Notes: generated by a model not told the origin, from the letters alone. A stretch of 64,000 bases of DNA from Cytobacillus purgationiresistens (GCF_030813235.1 NZ_JAUSUB010000002.1:124001-188000), one strand, 5' to 3'. Counted from the first letter of the stretch, positions 44,050 through 53,759 are shown. Made by a program: numbers and translations.

Positions 44050-45606
44050 CTATTTTATTTCTGTAACTTGCTGCTTTAATGCTCTGCGCAAAATTTTCCC
44101 TGTCGTGTTTTTAGGGAGTTCTTCTAAAAACTCGATAGAAGAAGGGACTTTATATTTAGCCAGACGCTCTTTACTATAGTCTAATAGATCCTCTTTAGTT
44201 AGATTCGGATTTTTCGAGACAACATAGCATTTCACTGCCTCACCTGTATTTGGATCCGGCACTCCAAGGACTGCTGCTTCAACAATTTCCGGGTGATTAT
44301 AGAAAACTTCTTCTACTTCTCTTGGATAAACATTATAGCCTCCGACAATGATCATATCCTTCTTGCGATCAACAATGTAGAAGTAATCCTCTTCGTCCTT
44401 TCGGGCCAAATCTCCTGTATAGAGCCAGCCATCCTTAATGGTTGCAGCTGTTTCCTCAGGCATATTATAATATCCCTTCATTACATTTGGACCTTGAACG
44501 ATTAATTCTCCCACTTCACCCACAGGAAGCTCCTCTCCAAGCTCATTGACTACTTTATTTGCTACATTCATGATTGAGCGGCCAATTGAACCTGCCTTTC
44601 TTGGTCTATCAAGCGGGTTAAAGCATGTAACTGGTGAAGCCTCAGACAGTCCATACCCTTCTGAAACAAGGACATTGAATTTCTTTTCAAAGTTTTGCAA
44701 TAAAGCTACTGGCATTGAAGCCCCTCCAGAAATACATAACCGGAAAGAGCTAAATGCTTCAGCATTCCCTTCAGGATATTGATATAAGAAATTGTACATT
44801 GTTGGCACACCTGCAAATACAGTCGGCTTATACTCTTCAGCTAATCGGAAAATTTCCTTAGGACTAAATCTTGGATCAATTAAGATCGTTCCGCCGTTCA
44901 TTAGCGGTGCGTTTAGCGCTACAGTCAAGCAGAACACATGGAACATCGGCAAAGTTGTAACGACGCGATCATCCTCAGTGATATGTAAGTAATCACTTAC
45001 ATCCTTTGCATTGCTGTAAAGATTGCGATGGGTGAGCATCGCACCTTTTGGTTTGCCCGTAGTACCAGAAGTATACAAAATAATGGCCGTTTCATCCTCT
45101 TCCAGTTCAGGACCTTTAAAATCCAAATCCCCGGATAACACTAGCTGTGTAAACGATTTCATTTTTGAAAACACAGATAATTCAGAAGCATCTTGTCCTG
45201 CTTCTTGCCCTTGAGGTGTCTCACATACAATATAATGCTCCACCTTAGGCAGCAAACCATGTATTTTTTCTGCTAATGGCACTAACAGATCAAGCATAAT
45301 GATTGCTTTCACATCTCCATTATTAAGAATATAGCCAATTTCATCGGGTGTATAAATAGGATTGATTGGAATCACCTTTGCCCCTAAGCGCATCGCCCCG
45401 TACAAACCAATAACAAATTGCGGAGTATTACCTAATAAGAGCGCAACATTGTCTCCTTCTTTAATACCAATTGATGATAAACCTGAGGCAAATTTTGTTA
45501 CAGACGCATCAAGTTCTGCATATGTACTTGATTGATCCATAAAATAATATGCTGTTTTGTGCCCTTTTTCTTGTGCTGTTTTGTGAAGCTGACTTGTTAA
45601 ATTCAA
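44050..45606 (-). CDS. lcfB: Long-chain fatty acid-CoA ligase (LcfB/YhfL-like)
   Basis: A complete 518-aa acyl-CoA synthetase: AMP-binding signature [20 protein letters not shown] (about residues 172-191), the [15 protein letters not shown] motif, [20 protein letters not shown] and the C-terminal lysine in [15 protein letters not shown]. It activates fatty acids for beta-oxidation. The start is the TTG at 45606, 5 bp after GGGGGAG. A perfect FadR-type palindrome lies 17-34 bp upstream, and lcfB is a FadR-regulated gene in B. subtilis. The following genes lplJ, yhfI and yhfH reproduce that neighbourhood. Confidence 0.95.
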   Translation of the reverse strand: MNLTSQLHKTAQEKGHKTAYYFMDQSSTYAELDASVTKFASGLSSIGIKEGDNVALLLGNTPQFVIGLYGAMRLGAKVIPINPIYTPDEIGYILNNGDVKAIIMLDLLVPLAEKIHGLLPKVEHYIVCETPQGQEAGQDASELSVFSKMKSFTQLVLSGDLDFKGPELEEDETAIILYTSGTTGKPKGAMLTHRNLYSNAKDVSDYLHITEDDRVVTTLPMFHVFCLTVALNAPLMNGGTILIDPRFSPKEIFRLAEEYKPTVFAGVPTMYNFLYQYPEGNAEAFSSFRLCISGGASMPVALLQNFEKKFNVLVSEGYGLSEASPVTCFNPLDRPRKAGSIGRSIMNVANKVVNELGEELPVGEVGELIVQGPNVMKGYYNMPEETAATIKDGWLYTGDLARKDEEDYFYIVDRKKDMIIVGGYNVYPREVEEVFYNHPEIVEAAVLGVPDPNTGEAVKCYVVSKNPNLTKEDLLDYSKERLAKYKVPSSIEFLEELPKNTTGKILRRALKQQVTEIK

Positions 45607-45622
45607 GTTTCTCCCCCTTTTC

Positions 45623-45640
45623 TGAATGAATAATCATTCA
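45623..45640 (-). promoter_or_regulatory. FadR-type operator upstream of lcfB
   Basis: TGAATGAATAATCATTCA is an almost perfect palindrome matching the pattern bound by the TetR-family fatty acid regulator FadR (YsiA) in B. subtilis. It lies just before the ribosome binding site of lcfB. Long-chain acyl-CoA releases FadR, so the gene should be induced by fatty acids. No fadR gene is in the window. Confidence 0.8.
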
Positions 45641-45828
45641 TTTCGAAATAATAGTTTTCTAAATATATTATATTAAAAGAAATTTCCGCATTCAAGTATG
45701 TTGTCTGTTTTTATCGAAGATTTAGAAAAATTTTTATTAATTAATAGAAAAATAGCTATTTAAAATTATAAAAGGCTCCTTCCTCTGTGTTCTTAAGCGA
45801 AATGACATAATAAAGTTAAATGACCACA

Positions 45829-45858
45829 TAAAAAAAAGTGTCCACTTTTATGTGAACA
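45829..45858 (-). terminator. Terminator of the lplJ gene
   Basis: On the minus strand AGTGTTCAC and GTGGACACT pair around ATAAAA, followed by TTTTTTTT. It lies about 12 bp after the lplJ stop. Confidence 0.88.
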
Positions 45859-45869
45859 CTCCAAATAAA

Positions 45870-46859
45870 TTAATACACTAAATTAACAAACTCTTCTTTA
45901 GTTACGTTTCCAAAATAATGCTTGATATTAATATCTTCTAAAGCTTTGTCTATTTCGCTTTTCTCGTAACGTATACCAATCAGTTTATCTTCAATTTCGC
46001 TTACATCGCCGACCCCAAAGAAATCTCCATAAATTTTACACTCTTTTATCTCGCCTTTATTCACATCGAGACGAATATCAATTGAGCCAACTGAAAAACG
46101 ATGAGAGTGCTGCAAATCAAACTTTGGTGACTTGCCATAATTCCAATCCCAATTTTGATATCTATTTTTGGAGATCTTATCAATTTCCTTCCAATCTTCC
46201 TCTTGAAGCTTGTACTCAGGAATATCCTCAATACCATCAAAAATATTCTTTAATAGTAATTCACGAAACCGCTCGATTGTAATCTTTTCGTTTAGAAATT
46301 CAGAGATATTTGCCACACGACTACGAATAGATTTAATCCCTTTTGATTCAATCTTGTCTTTTTTCACCCTAAGTGCTGAAACAACATTTTCGATTTCGGA
46401 ATCAAGCATTAAAGTACCATGGCTGAACATTCTTCCCCGTGTGGAAAATTGCGCATTCCCGGATATCTTCCTGCCATCAACTGTAAGGTCATTACGTCCG
46501 CTTAACTCAGCATTGACACCCAATTTCTTCAGAGCCTTTACAACAGGTTCAGTGAATTTCAAGAAGTTATGAAAGCTCTCCCCATCATCCTTTGTTATGA
46601 AACTAAAGTTCAGGTTTCCTAAATCATGATAAACGGCTCCGCCGCCCGAAAGACGACGAACAACATGAATACCATTTGCCTCAACATATTCTGTACTGAT
46701 TTCTTCAATCGTGTTTTGATTCTTCCCAATGATGATTGAAGGTTCATTTATGTAAAATAGCAAATAAGATTCATTAATATCTAAATTTTTTAATGCATAT
46801 TCCTCTATTGCCAAGTTAATTCTTGGATCTGTTATCCCTTGGTTATCAATAAATAACAT
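45870..46859 (-). CDS. lplJ: Lipoate-protein ligase LplJ
   Basis: A 329-aa lipoate-protein ligase A type enzyme, which activates free lipoate (or octanoate) with ATP and attaches it to lipoyl domains. The family motifs are FYINEPSIIIGKNQNTIEEI, the catalytic VVRRLSGGGAVYHDLGNLNF, and GRKISGNAQFSTRGRMFSHG with the conserved lysine. A C-terminal accessory domain is present, so the protein is full length. The stretch lcfB, lplJ, yhfI, yhfH matches B. subtilis, where this gene is yhfJ/lplJ. It lies 17 bp downstream of yhfI. Confidence 0.95.
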   Translation of the reverse strand: MLFIDNQGITDPRINLAIEEYALKNLDINESYLLFYINEPSIIIGKNQNTIEEISTEYVEANGIHVVRRLSGGGAVYHDLGNLNFSFITKDDGESFHNFLKFTEPVVKALKKLGVNAELSGRNDLTVDGRKISGNAQFSTRGRMFSHGTLMLDSEIENVVSALRVKKDKIESKGIKSIRSRVANISEFLNEKITIERFRELLLKNIFDGIEDIPEYKLQEEDWKEIDKISKNRYQNWDWNYGKSPKFDLQHSHRFSVGSIDIRLDVNKGEIKECKIYGDFFGVGDVSEIEDKLIGIRYEKSEIDKALEDINIKHYFGNVTKEEFVNLVY

Positions 46860-46876
46860 TACATATCCACTCCTCT

Positions 46877-47611
46877 TTATATATGAAAGGACAATCCAAA
46901 TTCAGCAAGTGAAATAGGACCTTTATAATAAGCCGAAGCCTCATCCTTCAACTTATCAATAGTACCATAATGGGGCAGATGTGTTAAAAGAAGATGCTTC
47001 ACATTTGCAGAGTTTGCCAGCTTGCCATTATCGTGGCTATTCATATGACCTGCACCTTTCCCTTCTTGGTGACTATAAAAATTACATTCACTCACTAGTA
47101 AATTTGCCTCCTTGCTAAAAGTCACAAGTTCTTCCTTAAAAGAAGTATCTGCAGTATATACAATGGCATGACCATCAGCTTCTATTCGCATGGCAAAACA
47201 CGGGACTGGATGATCTGTCCTTAAAAAAGTAATGGTAAAAGGACCAATATTGATTGGCATTTCCGATTCGTAAGGTATACCCTTAGTTATTTCTTTATAA
47301 GTCAGTTTTGCAAATTCTTGCTCATCTAGAGCATGCCCATAAACCGGTAAACAATCTCGCTTCATTCCTAAAAATCCTTGAATTAATCGGGCATGCTGCA
47401 ACACACCAATATCCGCAATATGATCTGGGTGGTAATGCGAGATAATTACAGCATCTAAATCCTCAGGTTGAAAAAAGCTTTGCATTTTTGAAAGAACTGC
47501 GCTTCCACAATCTATAAGCAAATAAAACCCTTTATGTTCGAGTAAATATCCAGCACTCGCTTCGTTTGCTTTTGGATAACCACCACAACTGCCTATCACC
47601 GTAAAATTCAA
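46877..47611 (-). CDS. yhfI: Metallo-beta-lactamase fold protein (YhfI-like)
   Basis: A 244-aa hydrolase of the MBL fold, RNase Z/PhnP-like. The metal-binding box ISHYHPDHIADIGVL (HxHxDH) is near residues 57-71; IVYTADTSFKEELV and LLLTHLPHYG supply the other ligands. The start is probably the TTG at 47611 after GGAGG. It precedes lplJ as in B. subtilis. Substrate unknown; members act on phosphodiesters or tRNA-like substrates. Confidence 0.9.
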   Translation of the reverse strand: MNFTVIGSCGGYPKANEASAGYLLEHKGFYLLIDCGSAVLSKMQSFFQPEDLDAVIISHYHPDHIADIGVLQHARLIQGFLGMKRDCLPVYGHALDEQEFAKLTYKEITKGIPYESEMPINIGPFTITFLRTDHPVPCFAMRIEADGHAIVYTADTSFKEELVTFSKEANLLVSECNFYSHQEGKGAGHMNSHDNGKLANSANVKHLLLTHLPHYGTIDKLKDEASAYYKGPISLAEFGLSFHI

Positions 47612-47793
47612 TCCTATTCCTCCTTATCAGTGAAAAGTATCCCTTACATCAATATACTAGAATATGCCCATTTTTTCATTCCTTTACTTTTGTACTGAAA
47701 CAGATGTTGACATTTATTTTCTGTTATAATACAATGAAATAAATTAAATAAATTAAACAAATTAAACAAATCAGAAAATTAGGAGGCTTCAAC

Positions 47794-47928
47794 ATGATTC
47801 AAAACATTATGGATTTCTTTAGGAATTTGCCAGCGAAACAGTGTTCAGAATGTGGGAAGTCAATGGAAGAGCAACATGAATGCTATGGAAATAAATGTGA
47901 TCATTGCCTTGGAATTTCAGATTTATAA
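47794..47928 (+). CDS. yhfH: YhfH-type small zinc-ribbon protein
   Basis: A 44-aa gene behind TTAGGAGG. It reads MIQNIMDFFRNLPAKQCSEC, then GKSMEEQHECYGNKCDHCLG and ISDL. Two CxxC pairs (CSEC and CDHC) plus an extra cysteine define a probable zinc ribbon, and size and place divergent from yhfI match B. subtilis YhfH. Function unknown. The leader has a 9-bp A/T repeat (AAATAAATT, AAACAAATT; about 47741-47772). Confidence 0.85.
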   Translation: MIQNIMDFFRNLPAKQCSECGKSMEEQHECYGNKCDHCLGISDL

Positions 47929-47962
47929 TATGATAGATTGATATTTTATTCATACACGATGG

Positions 47963-47999
47963 GAAAAAGCTCTGAGCACTAATGCTCAGAGCTTTTTTA
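47963..47999 (+). terminator. Terminator between yhfH and yhgE
   Basis: AAAAGCTCTGAGCA and TGCTCAGAGCTTTTTT form a 10-bp stem with a 4-base loop, A-tract and T-tract on either side, so it can serve the convergent yhfH and yhgE genes. Confidence 0.93.
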
Positions 48000-48052
48000 A
48001 TGCCGATTGGTTACTTACTCTGTTTCTCCACAAAAACGAATAAAATTAGATA

Positions 48053-50215
48053 TTATTCTTCCATTCCCACACTATATTTCTTTTTAAAAGCAAGCTTAAA
48101 GTAAGTGAAGGAACAGACAAGGAATAAGACAATAAATCCAAATAACACTCCTGCATTTTGCCACATAAAGTGGAAGTCCCCACTTGAAACAACCGCTTTA
48201 AATCCAGCTACTGTGTAAGTCATCGGTAAAAACGCATTGAAGGCTTGCAACGGTGTTGGAATCAATTCAAGCGGGAAAGTTCCGGCGCTTGTCGTTAATT
48301 GCAAAATTAATATCACAATCGCAATGAAACGGCCAGGATCGCCAAATGCAGTCACGAAAAATTGAATCAACGCAATAAATGTTAAGCTGGTTATAATCGC
48401 AAACAAAATAAATAATGGCAAGCTTTGTACTTCGATCTTTAATAATCCAATCAATAAGAATACGGCAATCAACGCTTGCAGAATACCTACTCCTGCGATA
48501 ATAGCAAATTTACTTGAAAACCAGCTAAAAGCGCTTCTAGGAGCTGTTACTGGTTCACGTAAAGGGAAAACAATAGATAATAATAACGCTCCTACAAATA
48601 AGCCAAGAGAAAGGAAATATGGCGCAAATCCAGTGCCGTAATTTGGCACTTTATTGATTCTATTATTTTCTATCTCGACCGGACCTGCCATCATCTCGAA
48701 AGTCTGATCGGTTGCACTGACTGAGCCTGCCTTTTCTGCTCCTTCGCCCAGCTTGTTGGCTAGTTCACCGGAACCATTTAACAGCTCCTGGTTTCCTTCA
48801 GTAAGTTTGCCGGCACCGTCCGTTAATTTACTGGCACCTTCCTGCATGGCTGCAGAACCTTGTTGGAGGGTGGACATGCCATTTGAGAGAGCGCCAGCAC
48901 CTGCCCTAAGCTCTGAAGCGCCCGCAGCTGCTGATTCAAATTGCTTTCCAAATTCTCCTATTCCTGCTTGGAAGTCTGACTGCCCCTGACTTATTTTAGC
49001 AGCACCCGATTCAAGTGAAGATGCCCCTTCTTCCAACTTGGTCAATCCAGATTGCAATGCCCGCTGCCCTGCATTCAATTCACCTATCTTGCCCGCGAGC
49101 CTCGTTCCGCCATCAGCCAGTTGCCCTGCTCCAGCTGCTAACTGCTGGCTGCCTGCAGTTAACTGGTTAAGTGCTTCCTCGAGCTGAACTTTTTCCATGC
49201 TATCCTCAGGCATTTGCGCCAACAGCCCTTGAAGATTTTTCTGTAAATCTGCAACACCTGCACCATACTGGTTCATTTGCTGCTGCCAGTTTTGAAGACC
49301 GGATGATAAAGTATTTCCGCCGCTTTCTATCTCCGCAGTACCGTTAATCAAAGGTGCTACATTACTGTTTACAACATGCAGTCCATCCTTAGTCTGACTA
49401 ATTCCACCTGATAAATCCGTTGTTCCTGCTTGTAAATCTTTTGCCGCTCCAGTCAATTTTTGATGACCGGCCAGCAGCTGTCCAAGTCCTTCCTCCAGCG
49501 ATTTTGCACCCGAAGCCAAATCATTTGAACCAGTCTTGGCATCATCCACACCATTGCTAAACTGAATTGACTTTTCAGCTAACGTGCTTAAATTATCGTG
49601 AAGTGCTACTGACCCATCATTCACCTTTTCAGTGCCTTCACGAATCGCATTTGCTCCTTCGCTCGCGTCATTCAGACCTTCAGCCAAGTCACCCATCTTA
49701 TCAAACATGGTTTCAGCATATGTTTCAGTTATTTTTTCTGATAGAGCAGACTTAATTTTCTCTACTGCTGTGCCGCCTATCTGCGCAGATAAAAAGTTAT
49801 ATCCTTCGTTAGGAACGTAAATAAGCTGTAACTTTTGTGGCTGATCGTCCAGCAAGGTTGTCGCACGCTGGGAGAAATCTGCTGGTATTTCAACGAGCAT
49901 ATAATATTGCTCATTCTTTAATTCTTTATAGCCCTTCTCTTTGTCAACGAATTTAAAAGCGAAGTCTTTGCTTTCTTGAAGATTTTTTACTAACTCATCC
50001 CCTAATTGAAGCTCAGTGCCATCAAAATCCGCCCCTTCATCTCCATTTACTATCGCAACTGGCAAATCCTCCAAACGATCATATGGATCCCAGAATGCCC
50101 AAAGAAACATACCTGTATATAGAATGGGAATGAACAAAATCGCTATGATGGGAATTAACAGCTTTTTATTTTGAAAAATCGCTTTTGCTTCTGCCTTTAC
50201 TAAATTACTGCTCAA
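48053..50215 (-). CDS. yhgE: YhgE/Pip family membrane protein (ABC-2 type permease fold)
   Basis: A 720-aa membrane protein. One helix near the N-terminus (about residues 19-41) is followed by a long extracellular region containing dozens of small helical repeats of the LxxGxxxLxxG kind (SLEEGLGQLLAGHQKL, LAAGAGQLADGGTRLA), and five helices near the C-terminus (ABC-2 permease part). Related proteins include the phage receptor Pip of Lactococcus and the ESX-linked YueB family; the B. subtilis homologue is YhgE. The role here is unknown, but the TetR regulator YhgD directly upstream and the shared operator suggest inducible expression. Confidence 0.93.
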   Translation of the reverse strand: MSSNLVKAEAKAIFQNKKLLIPIIAILFIPILYTGMFLWAFWDPYDRLEDLPVAIVNGDEGADFDGTELQLGDELVKNLQESKDFAFKFVDKEKGYKELKNEQYYMLVEIPADFSQRATTLLDDQPQKLQLIYVPNEGYNFLSAQIGGTAVEKIKSALSEKITETYAETMFDKMGDLAEGLNDASEGANAIREGTEKVNDGSVALHDNLSTLAEKSIQFSNGVDDAKTGSNDLASGAKSLEEGLGQLLAGHQKLTGAAKDLQAGTTDLSGGISQTKDGLHVVNSNVAPLINGTAEIESGGNTLSSGLQNWQQQMNQYGAGVADLQKNLQGLLAQMPEDSMEKVQLEEALNQLTAGSQQLAAGAGQLADGGTRLAGKIGELNAGQRALQSGLTKLEEGASSLESGAAKISQGQSDFQAGIGEFGKQFESAAAGASELRAGAGALSNGMSTLQQGSAAMQEGASKLTDGAGKLTEGNQELLNGSGELANKLGEGAEKAGSVSATDQTFEMMAGPVEIENNRINKVPNYGTGFAPYFLSLGLFVGALLLSIVFPLREPVTAPRSAFSWFSSKFAIIAGVGILQALIAVFLLIGLLKIEVQSLPLFILFAIITSLTFIALIQFFVTAFGDPGRFIAIVILILQLTTSAGTFPLELIPTPLQAFNAFLPMTYTVAGFKAVVSSGDFHFMWQNAGVLFGFIVLFLVCSFTYFKLAFKKKYSVGMEE

Positions 50216-50248
50216 AAAAAAACCTCCTTGATTGCTTTAGTGGATTAT

Positions 50249-50271
50249 TGACTATATTGTTCATTTGGTCA
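50249..50271. promoter_or_regulatory. Putative YhgD operator upstream of yhgE
   Basis: A 23-bp site with outer palindrome TGACTA...TGGTCA lies 33 bp before the yhgE start. Its reverse complement differs at only three positions from a site in front of yhgD (50889-50911), a strong sign that both bind the same protein, most simply the TetR-family YhgD. Confidence 0.75.
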
Positions 50272-50296
50272 ATTTATGACAAAAAATGAGGATCAT

Positions 50297-50878
50297 CTAT
50301 TTTGATAATCCTTTGAAAATATATTGCTCAAATAGCTGTGCTATTTCTTCCTTATCCAAGGGTGTATGCCTTTTTTCCCAATCAAAAATAAAAGCGACAT
50401 ATAGCTTAAGCATTACAAATGCAGTGAGTTCTGGATCACATTTTTCAATTTCACCTTTTTCAATGCCTAGCAAGACCTTTGCTTTAATATACTTGATGAT
50501 TTCAGTTTCAAGTCTGGTCATCACATCAAGGACTGCCGGAGTGCCCATTTCCTTTTCCTCTTGGAAGAGCTTAATGGTTAATTGATGCTCCATACGATAT
50601 TCTAAAATTCTATAAAGGGCATTGTGAAGATTTTCGTGAAATGAAAGTGCAGGGTCAATCGCCTGCTCTGCTTCACTTTTCATCTCTTTAATTAAAGATG
50701 AAATGATTTCATCAAAAAGTTCTTCCTTATTTTTAAAAAAAGTATAAATAGTCCCTTTTCCTACATTCGCAATCTTAGCTACCTGATCCATTGTAGTTGC
50801 CTTATACCCAAAAAGTGAAAATGATTTAGTAGCAGCTTGAATGATTAACTGTTTACGATCGACTGCCAATTTTCTCAC
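50297..50878 (-). CDS. yhgD: TetR/AcrR family transcriptional regulator (YhgD-like)
   Basis: A 193-aa TetR-type repressor. The N-terminal helix-turn-helix reads IIQAATKSFSLFGYKATTMD, then QVAKIANVGKGTIYTFFKNK; the C-terminal ligand-binding helices are less conserved. The start is GTG at 50878 or the TTG nine bases later. It is directly upstream of yhgE with the same orientation, as in B. subtilis. Near-identical 23-bp palindromic sites upstream of both genes predict repression of yhgE and of itself. Confidence 0.93.
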   Translation of the reverse strand: MRKLAVDRKQLIIQAATKSFSLFGYKATTMDQVAKIANVGKGTIYTFFKNKEELFDEIISSLIKEMKSEAEQAIDPALSFHENLHNALYRILEYRMEHQLTIKLFQEEKEMGTPAVLDVMTRLETEIIKYIKAKVLLGIEKGEIEKCDPELTAFVMLKLYVAFIFDWEKRHTPLDKEEIAQLFEQYIFKGLSK

Positions 50879-50888
50879 AGCTCCTTAT

Positions 50889-50911
50889 TGACCAATTGAA
50901 CATTTTAGTCA
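50889..50911. promoter_or_regulatory. Putative YhgD autoregulatory operator
   Basis: TGACCAATTGAACATTTTAG plus TCA, 10 bp upstream of the yhgD start. It matches the reverse complement of the site at 50249-50271 in 20 of 23 positions. The location overlapping the likely start of transcription or translation fits autorepression. Confidence 0.75.
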
Positions 50912-51102
50912 TTATGTTCAAAACTTAATTTATCATAAAATCTTTTTAATATCAATAATAATTTTGACTGTTTTCGTATACTTTGTTGCTTTTCGCAGAT
51001 AGTGGTTGATTTCCTCTTCAGGTTGCCCGCTTTCTGCAAGGCGGGCTGTGAGCCTCCTCGTCGCGATGCTCTGAAGTGACCCAAAAAAGTTAGACACATT
51101 AT

Positions 51103-51912
51103 TTATGCAACTGTAGACTGAGACCGGTATTGTACTGGACTCAGTCCTTTTAATTTTATTTTAATCCGTTATGCTCTACACTTTCAAATTCTCTTAAGTA
51201 GCGAATTTCCGATTTTAGTATCCCAAAGAAATTCTCCATGACGGCATTGTCATAACAGTTCCCTTTGCGTGACATGCTTTGTATAATGCCTCGTTCCTTT
51301 AACCTATCTCGATAGTGTTTCATTTGATAATGCCATCCTTGATCTGAATGTATCATAAGCGTAGGATGACCTTTTGGTAAACGCTCAAAGGCTTTCTCTA
51401 ACATTTCAGATACCAATGAATAGGTAGATCTAGAGGCAAGGGTGTAGGTGATGATTTCACCATTAAATAAATCGAGTACAGGTGATAAATACAGCTTTTC
51501 TCCTAATAGGTTACACTGAGTGATATCCGTCACCCATTTTTCATTTGGGTGACTCGCTATAAATTGACGATTTAAAATATGAGGCGCTATTTTCCCAACT
51601 CCCCCTTTAAAAGACTTATATTTCTTTATACGGACGATGCTTTTTAAACCTCTCTTGCATGATACGTTGTCCTTTTTTGTGATTAACTTTTATTCCTCGA
51701 TTCTTTAATTCACCTCGAATACGGCGATAACCATAACGGCCCTGATGCTCGTTATCTATTGCTTTTATTTCCGCCTTTAAGCTCGCATCTGGATCCGGGC
51801 TATTCATTTGCTTCAATAAGTAATAATAAGTACTACGTGCAATCCCAGCTAATTTTAGTAATGAAGTCACCGGAAATTCATGCCTTAATTCATAGACTAC
51901 TGGTGCTTTGTC
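51103..51912 (-). pseudogene. IS150-type transposase OrfB, frameshifted and with internal deletion
   Basis: Frame pieces at 51616-51870 (HTH_21 domain: SLLKLAGIARSTYYYLLKQM; GRYGYRRIRGELKNRGIKVN) and 51156-51533 (rve integrase core: WVTDITQCNLLGEKLYLSPV, HSDQGWHYQMKHYRDRLKER and YDNAVMENFFGILKSEI with the DDE residues) belong to one OrfB. A one-base shift near 51650 separates them. The 3' part lacks about 15 codons after FESVEH before the end RIKIKLKGLSPVQYR appears in another frame. Confidence 0.88.
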
Positions 51913-52390
51913 CCTTTTGGTGATTTTTCCTTGTTTTGAACTAAGGCATTCAACTTTTTTAAATACGCATTTTCCATACGTAAACGTTCTAATTCTGCTT
52001 GTAGTTCTCCTAATTTTTCTTCTTCTGTTTTCGCTTTTTTAGGCATAGTGGTTTGTCCTTCCTTTTGGGAAACAAAGGCTTCTCCACCTGCTTTTTTAAG
52101 CTGCTCATCCCAACGCTGTACGGTATAAGGAGAAGATAAGTTAAAGTGTATCGCAGTAGTAAAATATGATGCCCCTGTTTCTGCACGATATTTTAATACA
52201 CTCAGTTTAAATGATGGATCATAAAAAGTACAACTACTTCTTGGTGCCAACGCTTCTTCTCCATGTTTTTGGTATAATCCTACCCACTTCATCACCGATT
52301 TCCTGTCTCCCTAAAAATGCGGCAACCTCATGATAAGAAAACTTTCCCAATAAATAGAGTTGAACCGCTAACTTTTTTTGTCTTGTTCAT
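51897..52390 (-). pseudogene. IS150-type transposase OrfA, frameshifted
   Basis: The readable part (51897-52295) contains the second helix-turn-helix and the leucine zipper (KWVGLYQKHGEEALAPRSSC; LGELQAELERLRMENAYLKK). The natural start MNKTKK at 52390 is followed by a shift in an A7 run, after which LAVQLYLLGKFSYHEVAAFL continues in another frame; a second shift lies before VMKWVGLYQKHG. At least two frame errors therefore break OrfA. Confidence 0.85.
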
Positions 52391-52646
52391 CAAAGCACCC
52401 CAATCATTTGAGTGTCCAATGATTGGGGTGCAGTTCACTCCTGTGGGGTCTCACCTGTCCCACTGCTTCCGCAGGAGTCTCGCACCCTTTCGCTCTAATC
52501 AATTTTTTTCAATAGTTTATCTAATCAAAACCTATGAAACGAACAACATTTTTTTAGAAAGGCTCTGTTAGTTGATATTGTTGATATTCGTGTATAAGAA
52601 AGGGACTTTCTATTGGAAATCCCTGTTCTTTTTCTATAATGTATTA

Positions 52647-53558
52647 TTATTGATACTCAGGATGATTATGACGTGTGCAACCAAATAGATAACATGCTGT
52701 CTGGATAGATGTATCAAATTTCATGATGGGAATATAACCAGACGAGATTTGTTCAAACATTTGTTCATACTCTGTCTTTTCATCAAGTAACTCTTTAATG
52801 TTGACTTCTTTATCGTTTTCTGACCAATCTTCATCGCATTCTTCTTCATATGCTTCTTTAATTTCTTCTATTTTTTGATTGATAACTTCATTCAGTATTT
52901 CATGAGAACGAGTTGTATTATTTAATTTCAGCATCGAATAAACATATCGACTAATCCAATTAGGTTGTTTCCAATAAACATTCCAACCCTTTTCAAACCA
53001 TCTTATAGCTTCTTTATAACAACCCAAATCTACATATAAATCCGCCACATCAACTTCACCGACAAACTCATCATCATTTTCAGAAAATGTATCAAGTTTA
53101 AGTTTTGCATCACTAATATTTCCTAATTCAATTAAACACTTTACATGACTATACATTGCATAATCAGAGTTTTCTGAAGCCAGAAGAAAATATTTTGAAG
53201 CATCTTTTATGTTACCAAGATGATAATTAGCAACAGCTAAATTATTATAAGAAGTTTTGGAAGGGAAGATAGAGATTGATTTCAGTAAAATATCTTTTGC
53301 GTATTTCCACTTTTCTTGCCTAATATAAATTTCACCTAATAAATTATATGGAAAATGTGAAGTAGAATTCATATTTATTGCTTCTTCCACTAAACCACGT
53401 GCTTTTGTGTCATCATATTCTTCATAACAATATACCCAAGCAAGATTAGTTAAAGATTGTACATTTCTTGTTTCGTATACTGCTTTTTGAAATAACATTA
53501 ATGCATCTTCATATTCATTTTTTTCAAGTAAATCAATTGCTTTTTGATTGATATTCAA
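52647..53558 (-). CDS. Tetratricopeptide-repeat protein
   Basis: A 303-aa soluble protein built of TPR-like helix pairs: NEYEDALMLFQKAVYETRNV, SLTNLAWVYCYEEYDDTKAR, FPYNLLGEIYIRQEKWKYAK, SYNNLAVANYHLGNIKDASK and LYVDLGCYKEAIRWFEKGWN. The last 70 residues are acidic and end CYLFGCTRHNHPEYQ with three His and a Cys, a possible metal site. It probably scaffolds protein contacts. It lies where B. subtilis has hemY, between hemH and yhgD, next to a degenerate IS, so it may be an acquired gene. Function unknown. Confidence 0.8.
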   Translation of the reverse strand: MNINQKAIDLLEKNEYEDALMLFQKAVYETRNVQSLTNLAWVYCYEEYDDTKARGLVEEAINMNSTSHFPYNLLGEIYIRQEKWKYAKDILLKSISIFPSKTSYNNLAVANYHLGNIKDASKYFLLASENSDYAMYSHVKCLIELGNISDAKLKLDTFSENDDEFVGEVDVADLYVDLGCYKEAIRWFEKGWNVYWKQPNWISRYVYSMLKLNNTTRSHEILNEVINQKIEEIKEAYEEECDEDWSENDKEVNIKELLDEKTEYEQMFEQISSGYIPIMKFDTSIQTACYLFGCTRHNHPEYQ

Positions 53559-53759
53559 ATATTTCCCCCTCTTGTTTGCAGTTTAAATTCAAAGGTCAAA
53601 GACTGATAGCCTTATCTTATCATGGGTAACATTAGTAGAGAATAAGCAACTATCCACAATCATTTTACTTATAGTAGTATTTTCGTTACGGTGCTTAATA
53701 ATTTCTAAGAATTGAAACCAACTCATATAACAACTGCTCAAAAAACATTTCTATGTAAA

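Larger units (their letters stand above)
51072..52437 (-). mobile_element. Degenerate IS3-family (IS150 group) insertion sequence
   Basis: A 1366-bp element with TG...CA ends. The terminal inverted repeats TGAAGTGACCCAAAAAAGTT(AGACA) and TGAACTGCACCCCAATCATT(GGACA) match in 16 of 25 positions. The 3-bp sequence CTC flanks it on both sides (51069-51071 and 52438-52440), a target-site duplication of the usual length for IS3 elements. Its OrfA and OrfB are both broken (separate entries), so it is not self-mobile. It sits inside a Bacillus intergenic repeat. Confidence 0.85.
50966..52525. repeat. Bacillus-type intergenic repeat split by an insertion sequence
   Basis: The left half (about 50966-51071) runs TTCGTATACTTTGTTGCTTT, then TTCGCAGATAGTGGTTGATT and GCGGGCTGTGAGCCTCCTCG. 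The right half (52438 to about 52525) runs CTGTGGGGTCTCACCTGTCC, then CACTGCTTCCGCAGGAGTCT. Joined after removal of the IS they read GATGCTCCTGTGGGGTCTCA without a gap. From memory, a closely similar element (CTCCTGCGGGGTCTCACC) is scattered between genes in many Bacillaceae. The IS supplies the interruption at 51072-52437. Confidence 0.75.
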
